Of a DNA stretch of 5,801 bases, positions 1-5,166 are shown piece by piece. The stretch is taken from positions 1-5,801 of the forward strand of contig JASLRF010000062.1 in assembly GCA_030744095.1 (NCBI GenBank), given 5' to 3'. Numbering within the stretch: the first letter of the stretch is position 1; each line of letters starts with the position of its first letter. The notes under the pieces are model-generated. The model worked only from the letters and a program-made list of their open reading frames with translations, was not told the DNA's origin and did no database searches. A program made the position numbers and the translations under genes. The DNA comes from Pirellulaceae bacterium. Lineage in GTDB: Bacteria > Planctomycetota > Planctomycetia > Pirellulales > Pirellulaceae.

Positions 1-71
1 CTTGGAAAATTGCCGGAACGATGTCATCGATGGCGCAGCGAAAAATCTCGATCTTATTGAGAGATCCTTCA
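1..71. other. Left-edge segment, possible end or start of a truncated gene
   Basis: These 71 bases lie beyond the stop of the KamA-family gene and are too short to assign. On the plus strand, one frame is open from the edge to a TGA at 58-60, which would end a convergent gene just before the KamA-family stop. A second plus frame is open to a TGA at 131-133 and has natural-looking codon use up to about 70. On the minus strand, an ATG at 73-75 overlaps the KamA-family TGA (72-74) in an ATGA arrangement and stays open to the edge for 25 codons. I cannot choose between a convergent gene end, a coupled downstream gene and non-coding DNA. Confidence 0.3.
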
Positions 72-1220
72 TCATTCGTCTGGCTTCAGCTGGTCCAGCC
101 AATACGCCTCGTCGTCGCGCCGGTACACCATGAAACGGCCCAGGTTGGCCGGGTCCTTTGCCTGGTGATAGCGAAGATAGATCCGTCGATCGTCGATCGC
201 CAGGACCTCGACCTTGCCCGTTTCATGGGACAGGCAGAACCGCGCGCGGCGTGCCAGGCCTGATCCCTGACGGATTGCCTTTTGGAAGATCGTCCACCCT
301 CGTACCAAGGGAACTTCATACGGCTCGTTGCCCGCAGTCGGTCGGCCTTGAAACAGGTAGTAAGGCGGGCAGCCAATGAACGACAACTTGCTGTACATCT
401 CCGCCAGCACATCTGCGTCGTCATTAACGCCTTTGATCAGCGGACATTGGTTGGCACAAATGACGCCATTTTCCAGACAGCAAGCGATTCCGTCGACCGC
501 CTCTTCGGTAAGTTCCCTGGGATGGTCGAAGTGTGCCATCAGGTAGATTCGTTTCTCGGCCGTCGAATAAGTCCGAAAGGCCGATTGCAATTCAGGGTCT
601 TCAAGTATGCGCCAGGGATCAAACGCGGGCATTTTCGAGCCGATCCGAATGATCTTCACATGCGGGATGTCGCGTAACTGGTCGAAGATATCGGACAGGC
701 GGCGAACGCTCATCAAAAGCGGGTCGCCACCCGTTAGCAGGACATTCGTCACCTCCGGATGCCGACTGATGTACTGGATTCCCAACGACACATCGTTCGT
801 GACTTCATCGTTCTCGTCCATGAAAAGCCGCTTGCGGAAACAATAACGGCAATACGCACCGCAAACTTCATTACACAACAGTAAAACCGTATCAGTGTAT
901 TTGTGCTGAACACCCCGCGCGACCGTCACAGACTCCTCGTTGCTCGCGTCCAGCTGTCCCCACTCGCTAAGCTCTTCCTGTCGCGGAATAATCAACTGCT
1001 TGATCGGATCGAGCGGGTCCTTCCAGTCAATCAGACCCAGGTAGTAGTCATTCGCGCGAAAGACATACTGCTGCGACACTTTTTCCAGAAGCGCTCGCTG
1101 GTCAGCGGGGATCCCCGCGATCTGAGAAACCGAGCGAATGTAGCTGACGCCGCGTTTTCTCCGTCTTCTGACAATCGGGAGTGTCTCAGCCACAGGGCCG
1201 TTGTTTTCGATTGTAGACAT
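72..1220 (-). CDS. kamA: KamA-family radical SAM protein (aminomutase-like, substrate unresolved)
   Basis: Predicted 382-residue cytoplasmic radical SAM enzyme of the lysine 2,3-aminomutase (KamA/YodO/EpmB) family, which moves an amino group between neighbouring carbons using a [4Fe-4S] cluster, S-adenosylmethionine and PLP. The CxxxCxxC cluster motif is C120, C124, C127 (CGAYCRYC). It is followed by the SAM-contacting LLTGGDPLL at about 161-169 and the family HFDHP segment at 230-234. The probable PLP lysine is K336 in SHETGK. By hand alignment, the aspartates of lysine 2,3-aminomutase that hold the lysine side chain (D293 and D330 of the clostridial enzyme) correspond here to R293 and C329. 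No cysteines follow K336, so the C-terminal zinc site is missing. Family membership is secure; lysine as substrate is doubtful. The start at 1220 is preferred over an in-frame GTG at 1259 because a strong purine-rich site precedes it. The gene is divergent from folP. Confidence 0.9.
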   Translation of the reverse strand: MSTIENNGPVAETLPIVRRRRKRGVSYIRSVSQIAGIPADQRALLEKVSQQYVFRANDYYLGLIDWKDPLDPIKQLIIPRQEELSEWGQLDASNEESVTVARGVQHKYTDTVLLLCNEVCGAYCRYCFRKRLFMDENDEVTNDVSLGIQYISRHPEVTNVLLTGGDPLLMSVRRLSDIFDQLRDIPHVKIIRIGSKMPAFDPWRILEDPELQSAFRTYSTAEKRIYLMAHFDHPRELTEEAVDGIACCLENGVICANQCPLIKGVNDDADVLAEMYSKLSFIGCPPYYLFQGRPTAGNEPYEVPLVRGWTIFQKAIRQGSGLARRARFCLSHETGKVEVLAIDDRRIYLRYHQAKDPANLGRFMVYRRDDEAYWLDQLKPDE

Positions 1221-1225
1221 GGTTT

Positions 1226-1232
1226 CCCCCCT
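1226..1232 (-). promoter_or_regulatory. Ribosome binding site deciding the start of the KamA-family gene
   Basis: Read on the minus strand, AGGGGGG ends five bases before the ATG at 1218-1220 (AGGGGGGAAACCATG). This is a Shine-Dalgarno-like purine run at a sensible distance. The upstream in-frame GTG at 1257-1259 has nothing comparable before it, so the ATG at 1220 is the better start. Confidence 0.6.
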
Positions 1233-1258
1233 GTTTAAAATCGCGCCTGCTTCCGACA

Positions 1259-1280
1259 CGCACGGACGATTCCGCGTGCG
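1259..1280 (-). other. Small inverted repeat upstream of the KamA-family gene
   Basis: CGCACG (1259-1264) and CGTGCG (1275-1280) form a perfect 6-bp inverted repeat with a 10-base centre, about 40 bases upstream of the preferred start. It could be a leader hairpin or an operator half-site pair. It has no T tract, so it is not a terminator. It may be chance, and its function is unknown. Confidence 0.25.
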
Positions 1281-1408
1281 CTAAAATCCGTCCGAGACCA
1301 CAATTGAGACCGCTGCCAGATCGGCTAATAAGATCGTGGCTCAGCCCGAGACCGCGTTGAAGGCGGCCAGGGCGAACCCGTGGGATAAGACCATCTTACG
1401 CGAACAAC

Positions 1409-1417
1409 GGAAGAGGA
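1409..1417 (+). promoter_or_regulatory. Ribosome binding site of the small ORF before folP
   Basis: GGAAGAGGA lies seven bases upstream of the ATG at 1425-1427. It is the strongest Shine-Dalgarno-like sequence on the plus strand of this region, better than the site in front of folP itself. This is the main reason for taking the small ORF seriously. Confidence 0.4.
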
Positions 1418-1424
1418 TAAACCA

Positions 1425-1571
1425 ATGACCCCAAAAGGCGACCCCATCGCATCGCGTAACATGCATGGACGTAGGCACTTAAAGACATCAAAAGCAAATC
1501 ACCTGAATCCCCTCTTATGGGTTGGCATTATCCCTCGGTGTACGAAATGGGACAACTCTGCGGAAGTCTGA
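1425..1571 (+). CDS. Candidate small protein of 48 residues upstream of folP (unrecognised)
   Basis: An ATG with a good ribosome binding site (GGAAGAGGA, 7-base spacer) opens 48 codons, beginning MTPKGDPIASRNMHGRRHLK and ending at a TGA at 1569-1571, three bases before the folP ATG at 1575. The product would be basic, with an Arg/Lys/His-rich N-terminal half and a short hydrophobic patch (LLWVGII, about residues 30-36). That patch is too short for a confident membrane helix, and there is no signal peptide. I recognise no family. The position suggests a leader peptide or translationally coupled small gene before folP, but chance is a real possibility: the codon pattern is not strongly gene-like and another frame across 1475-1591 looks at least as protein-like. 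It could also be the remnant of a decayed gene. Confidence 0.3.
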   Translation: MTPKGDPIASRNMHGRRHLKTSKANHLNPLLWVGIIPRCTKWDNSAEV

Positions 1572-1574
1572 TGG

Positions 1575-2471
1575 ATGACGAATTGCGACCGTGATAAGCT
1601 AGCACGCATGGACCAGAATCCTGCCAGCCGGGCAGCGACATGGAAGCTCGCGTCGCGCAGCCTCTCGTTTTCAGAAATGCCCCTTCTCATGGGGATCATC
1701 AACGTTACGCCTGACAGCTTTTCCGATGGCGGAAAGTTCTTGTCACACCATGCTGCCGTCGAACATGGGCTGCAGTTGGTTGAGCAGGGGGCAAATATCC
1801 TGGACATTGGTGGGGAGAGCACCAGACCGTACTCGATGCCAGTGAGTGAAGACGACGAATTACGGCGTGTGCTCCCAGTCATCGAGTCGCTTTGCGAGCA
1901 AACTCAAGTCGCGGTCTCCGTCGACACCTCGAAAGCTCGCGTGGCGCGGGAGGCCGTGGCGGCGGGGGCCGAGATCATTAACGACGTAACCGGGCTGCAG
2001 CGCGATCCTGCCATGCTGCCCGTGGCCATCGACACGAAATCCGGCGTTTGCGTGATGCACATGCAGGGGACTCCTCAGGTAATGCAGGATAATCCTTCGT
2101 ATACCGATGTTGTGTTGGAGATCGACGGCTATCTGCGTGACCGACGCGATGCGTTGATCTCGGCCGGAATTGATCCGGAACGGATCTGTCTGGATCCCGG
2201 AATTGGTTTCGGAAAGTCCCACGAACACAACTTAACGTTGCTGGCAAACTGCCATCGCCTTCACGGTTTGGGGCACCCACTGTTGGTTGGCCATTCTCGT
2301 AAGGGCTTTATTGGTAACGTGTTGGGCGACAAGAACTCCGACCGCACGGCGGGTTCGACGGGTGTCGCTTTAGCGATGGCCAGTCAAGGCGTCCAGGTTC
2401 TGAGAGTTCACGATGTTACGCCCGTGCGAGAGGCGTTGATTTTGTTCTTGGCGGCAGGTGGGCTGCCGTAG
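1575..2471 (+). CDS. folP: Dihydropteroate synthase
   Basis: Cytoplasmic folate-pathway enzyme that condenses 6-hydroxymethyl-7,8-dihydropterin diphosphate with p-aminobenzoate to give dihydropteroate; it is the sulfonamide target. The 298-residue product is a complete TIM-barrel DHPS. It has the first signature MGIINVTPDSFSDGG (39-53, metal-binding N43), the second signature DIGGESTRP (77-85), SVDTSK with D117, IIND with N136, the MHMQGTP segment (161-167), DPGIGFGK (207-214, D207), HSRKG with K243 (240-244), and the final RVHD (277-280). Every expected catalytic position is present. The residue after STRP is Tyr86, where Escherichia coli has Gly. The start at 1575 has GGAAG eight bases upstream; an alternative ATG at 1608 would remove 11 residues and also fits the family, but lacks a clear binding site. 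No other folate gene is adjacent. Confidence 0.96.
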   Translation: MTNCDRDKLARMDQNPASRAATWKLASRSLSFSEMPLLMGIINVTPDSFSDGGKFLSHHAAVEHGLQLVEQGANILDIGGESTRPYSMPVSEDDELRRVLPVIESLCEQTQVAVSVDTSKARVAREAVAAGAEIINDVTGLQRDPAMLPVAIDTKSGVCVMHMQGTPQVMQDNPSYTDVVLEIDGYLRDRRDALISAGIDPERICLDPGIGFGKSHEHNLTLLANCHRLHGLGHPLLVGHSRKGFIGNVLGDKNSDRTAGSTGVALAMASQGVQVLRVHDVTPVREALILFLAAGGLP

Positions 2472-2480
2472 TCGCCGGGG

Positions 2481-2541
2481 GCCGACGAGCCGGTCTTTTG
2501 AAGAACGACTCGTCAGAATTCCGGCAGTTTTGGTCGGCTCG
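2481..2541 (+). other. Alternative hairpins after folP
   Basis: Three mutually exclusive pairings can form in the transcript. GACGAG (2484-2489) pairs with CTCGTC (2509-2514). CGAGCCGGTC (2486-2495) pairs with GGTCGGCTCG (2532-2541) over 10 bp including two G-T wobbles. GCCGAC (2481-2486) pairs with GTCGGC (2533-2538). No T-run follows any of them, so this is not a standard intrinsic terminator. It may stabilise the folP mRNA 3' end. Confidence 0.3.
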
Positions 2542-2674
2542 AAAGGTCTCACAACTTCGACAGCAGAGACGAACCGTGGCTCGGGACCAAGATCAGCTGG
2601 CACGTGTTTCGTAAGTCACTCTAACGCAATGATTTACGCCTCCAAGTCGATTTCCGTTTCTGGACCGGGCGACA

Positions 2675-2703
2675 TTGACCTGTTTTGGGATATGCTTGAT
2701 ACT
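2675..2703 (+). promoter_or_regulatory. Candidate sigma-70-type promoter for proA
   Basis: TTGACC (2675-2680, five of six consensus bases) and GATACT (2698-2703, four of six) are separated by exactly 17 bases. Transcription would begin near 2710, giving a leader of about 35 bases to the ATG at 2745. It would leave almost no leader for the upstream GTG at 2715, so it also supports the later proA start. Promoters in this phylum are poorly described, so this is a prediction by consensus only. Confidence 0.45.
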
Positions 2704-2744
2704 TCGTCGTTGAAGTGATTCCTTCTTTATTGAGTGCGAAGCTG

Positions 2745-4019
2745 ATGTCGATTGCCGAAAACCAAAGCCTCGAAGAATACTGTGTCGAGACGGGTCGACG
2801 AGCCAAACGGGCCGCCACGGCGATGGCTCTCTCCGGCAGCGACGCGAAGAATGCGTGGTTAGTTGAATCGGCTTGCCGTCTTCGTTTGTCGCAGGCCGCC
2901 CTGTTGGAAGCAAATCAAGCGGACCTTGATGCGGCTCCCGGTTATGGCCTGACAGAAGCCCAAACCGACCGATTACGACTCAGTGCTGAACGCATCGAGA
3001 GCATTGCTTCGGGACTCGAAGAGGTCGCCGCGCTGCCCGATCCGATTGGTGAGATCATCGACAAGACCGTCCGTCCCAACGGCCTGGAAATCGCTAAGGT
3101 GCGTGTCCCTTTGGGGGTCGTGTTTTTTATCTACGAATCACGGCCCAACGTAACGGCGGATGCGGCGGCAATCTGTTTGAAGAGCGGCAATGCGGTGATC
3201 TTGCGGGGCGGTAAAGAGGCAGCGCATTCGAGCCGCGCGATCGTCGATATCCTGGCGGCGGTCGCCGTCGAAAAAGACTTGCCCGCAGATGCCGTTCAGC
3301 TGGTCCGTGTCTCCGATCGCAGCGCGGTAGGACATTTTCTGAGTCAGTCCGACAGCATTGATCTGGCCATTCCACGCGGTGGCGAAGCGCTGATTCGGCG
3401 CGTTACCGAAGAAGCGACGATGCCAGTGCTCAAACACTTTTATGGCAACTGCCACGTTTACATCGATGCGTCTGCTGATCCCGATATCGCCGTGCGTGTC
3501 ACTTTGAACTCCAAATGCCAGCGACTCGGCGTCTGCAATGCCTGTGAATCACTACTGATTCATGCGGACGTGGCCACGGAACTGTTGCCGCGTGTCTGCC
3601 AGCGTCTGACTGACGAAGGCGTCGAGATTCGCGGGGATCGCGCTACGTGCGACATGATCGACGGGGCGCAGGAAGCAACGGACAAGGATTATTTTGATGA
3701 ATACTTGGCACCGATTATCTCAGTGAAAGTGGTCGCGTCGGTGGACGAAGCGATACGGCATGTCAATCACTACGGTTCACACCATACTGACGCGATCATC
3801 GCCGCGGACGAGGCGACAGCCAGGCAGTTCGCAACGGAAGTCGACAGTGCCGCCGTGATGGTCAACGCCAGCACACGTTTCAATGATGGAGCAGCATTTG
3901 GGTTGGGTGCGGAAATCGGCATTAGTACTGACAAGTTTCACGCCCGTGGACCTTGCGGATTGAAAGAGCTTACAAGTTATAAGTACGTTGTGCAGGGCAG
4001 CGGCCAAATTCGAGAATAG
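2745..4019 (+). CDS. proA: Glutamate-5-semialdehyde dehydrogenase (gamma-glutamyl phosphate reductase)
   Basis: Second enzyme of proline synthesis: NADPH-dependent reduction of gamma-glutamyl phosphate to glutamate-5-semialdehyde in the cytoplasm. The 424-residue product has the normal family length. Visible features are RVPLGVVFFIYESRPNVT (120-137), the cofactor-region KSGNAVILRGGKEA (146-159), IPRGG (209-213), the catalytic cysteine region QRLGVCNACE (259-268, C264 aligning with the nucleophile), and the ProA signature VDEAIRHVNHYGSHHTDAI (333-351). The end has NASTRFNDG (374-382) and LGAEIGIST (387-395). The ATG at 2745 is preferred over an in-frame GTG at 2715, because family members begin close to this point and a promoter-like pair predicts transcription from about 2710. 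The ribosome binding site before 2745 is weak. proB is not adjacent. A hairpin follows the gene, suggesting a single-gene transcript. Confidence 0.95.
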   Translation: MSIAENQSLEEYCVETGRRAKRAATAMALSGSDAKNAWLVESACRLRLSQAALLEANQADLDAAPGYGLTEAQTDRLRLSAERIESIASGLEEVAALPDPIGEIIDKTVRPNGLEIAKVRVPLGVVFFIYESRPNVTADAAAICLKSGNAVILRGGKEAAHSSRAIVDILAAVAVEKDLPADAVQLVRVSDRSAVGHFLSQSDSIDLAIPRGGEALIRRVTEEATMPVLKHFYGNCHVYIDASADPDIAVRVTLNSKCQRLGVCNACESLLIHADVATELLPRVCQRLTDEGVEIRGDRATCDMIDGAQEATDKDYFDEYLAPIISVKVVASVDEAIRHVNHYGSHHTDAIIAADEATARQFATEVDSAAVMVNASTRFNDGAAFGLGAEIGISTDKFHARGPCGLKELTSYKYVVQGSGQIRE

Positions 4020-4063
4020 AGAATCGGCGCCGTTTCCGCACTGCACAGTTTGTTCATGAAGTC

Positions 4064-4090
4064 AGCCAACGGATTGGCTAGTTGTTTTGT
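4064..4090 (+). terminator. Candidate intrinsic terminator after proA
   Basis: AGCCAA (4064-4069) and TTGGCT (4074-4079) form a perfect 6-bp stem with a 4-base CGGA loop, followed by the T-rich stretch AGTTGTTTTGT (4080-4090). It sits 45 bases after the proA stop and 32 bases before the fliM start. The stem is short and the T tract is interrupted by G, so it may be inefficient and let some transcription reach fliM. Confidence 0.5.
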
Positions 4091-4121
4091 CAGGACCAGG
4101 CGTAAGTCAACGGAGTGACCG

Positions 4122-5156
4122 ATGGGCGATGACGTTCTGAGCGAAGAAGAAGTCGAGAGCCTTTTAAGCGCAGTCGATTCCGAGCCTGAGAATCCTCCTC
4201 CGCCTGAAACGAACAAGGTCCAAACGCCCGAGGTATCCGCGAAGCGTCCTCACGAGAAGGTCTCGCCCTATGACTTCAAGAGGCCTGAGCGCGTTGGCAA
4301 AGATCAGATGCGTGCGCTGCAGTTTCTGCACGAGGGGTTTGGACGTAGCTTCGGCGCTTCTATGTCGGCATTGCTGCGGACGATTATTGAGGTCCGCCTG
4401 ACCAGCGTCGATCAGTTGACGTACAGCGAGTTCGTCTTCAGCCTGGAGAACCCAACCTGCTTCAATCTACTGAGCGCACATCCGCTCGACGGCAACATCA
4501 TCCTGGATCTGAATCCGTCCATTCTGTACCCCATCATCGATCGACTGCTCGGCGGGGGCAAAGACGCTGATTCTCCCTCACGGCGACCGCTGACGGAGAT
4601 TGAACTGCTACTTGTGTCGCGGATCACATCGATATTCACCCAGGAACTCGAGAAGGCCTGGGAGAATGTGCTGGAGTTGGAACTGGCCGTCGAACGGGTC
4701 GAGAGCAATCCTCAGTTGGTGCAAGTCGTACCACCCAACGAAGTCGTCGTCTTGATCAGCTTCGAACTAACGCTTGGCGAAACACGTGGGATGATGAACC
4801 TCTGCATCCCATTCAATTCGATTGAACGCATCAGTAGCAAACTGGCCGCCAACAGCTGGGTCGGCTATTCGCGCAGCGGGTCGACCCCCGAATCGATTGA
4901 GACGATCACGCAACGGCTCGATGGCTCACGCGTCCAACTGGTGGTAACGTTGGCGGAGAGTACCGTCAGCACAGCTGACTTAATTGGCTTGCGCGTGGGC
5001 GACGTGATCACAACGGAAAAAGACGTTCACAGTCCCCTCCGCGTGGAAATCCAGGGTATCGAGAAATTTGGTGCGAGCCCCGGCACATTCAAAGGTAAAA
5101 CGGCGATTCAGGTCCTGGATACGATTGAACCTCGCCGCCGAACTGCTGCGAACTAG
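4122..5156 (+). CDS. fliM: Flagellar motor switch protein FliM
   Basis: Component of the cytoplasmic C-ring of the flagellar motor. It binds phosphorylated CheY, FliG and FliN, and sets rotation direction. The 344-residue product shows the FliM domain order. The N-terminal CheY-binding helix is VLSEEEVESLLSAV (5-18), followed by a Pro/Glu-rich linker (about 20-48) and the family entry segment YDFKRPERVGKDQMRAL (50-66). The CheC-like middle domain (about 66-240) contains LLGGGKD (142-148) in place of the GGxG-type FliG-contact loop. The C-terminal SpoA/FliN-like domain (about 262-335) contains LIGLRVGDVI (287-296). GGAG (4112-4115) lies six bases before the ATG. The usual partners fliL and fliN are not adjacent: proA is upstream and a convergent cstA downstream. 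This is an isolated flagellar gene but looks intact, with no missing domain. Confidence 0.95.
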   Translation: MGDDVLSEEEVESLLSAVDSEPENPPPPETNKVQTPEVSAKRPHEKVSPYDFKRPERVGKDQMRALQFLHEGFGRSFGASMSALLRTIIEVRLTSVDQLTYSEFVFSLENPTCFNLLSAHPLDGNIILDLNPSILYPIIDRLLGGGKDADSPSRRPLTEIELLLVSRITSIFTQELEKAWENVLELELAVERVESNPQLVQVVPPNEVVVLISFELTLGETRGMMNLCIPFNSIERISSKLAANSWVGYSRSGSTPESIETITQRLDGSRVQLVVTLAESTVSTADLIGLRVGDVITTEKDVHSPLRVEIQGIEKFGASPGTFKGKTAIQVLDTIEPRRRTAAN

Positions 5157-5166
5157 AGCGTGTTGT

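Larger units (their letters stand above)
1221..1574. other. Divergent intergenic region between the KamA-family gene and folP
   Basis: About 350 bases separate two divergently transcribed genes, so promoters for both are expected here. I could not find a -35/-10 pair on either strand that I would defend. A GATAAG at 1384-1389 is -10-like, but the nearest TTGAAG (1357-1362) is 21 bases away, which is too far. The right half holds a candidate small ORF (1425-1571) and an overlapping open stretch in another frame, described separately. No tRNA or recognisable riboswitch is visible. Confidence 0.5.
2472..2744. other. Intergenic region between folP and proA
   Basis: This 273-base stretch contains no gene I can support. 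Its left part has competing inverted repeats just after the folP stop, and its right part has a promoter-like pair for proA. An open frame from 2458 to 2718 crosses it but has no ribosome binding site and an unnatural, Arg/Ser/Gly-rich composition, so I treat it as chance. Confidence 0.6.

Noticed and set aside
1294..1353. GAGACC occurring three times (1294, 1306, 1348) upstream of folP
   Set aside because: The unit is only six bases and the spacing is irregular (12 and 42), so it is not convincing as an operator array or repeat.
1357..1389. TTGAAG and GATAAG as a promoter for the small ORF/folP
   Set aside because: The 21-base spacer is outside the normal 16-18 range, and both hexamers are imperfect.
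1499..1882. Minus-strand 127-codon open frame over the folP start
   Set aside because: It covers the conserved DHPS signature region on the opposite strand, and its product is Ser/Arg-rich with no recognisable domain.
2598..2612. Sigma-54-like TGGCACG followed by TTCG
   Set aside because: The required GC doublet of the -12 element is CG here, and no enhancer-type arrangement or fitting leader to proA was seen.
2458..2718. 86-codon open frame between folP and proA, including an internal ATG at 2629
   Set aside because: It has no ribosome binding site, starts inside folP, has an unnatural Arg/Ser/Gly-rich composition, and overlaps a good promoter candidate for proA.
2593..2913. Minus-strand open frame over the proA start
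   Set aside because: It is antisense to the well-supported proA N-terminus, with a low-complexity basic product and no family resemblance.
3127..3455. Minus-strand open frames inside proA
   Set aside because: They are shadows of a highly conserved coding region, rich in Arg and Pro as expected from the complementary frame.
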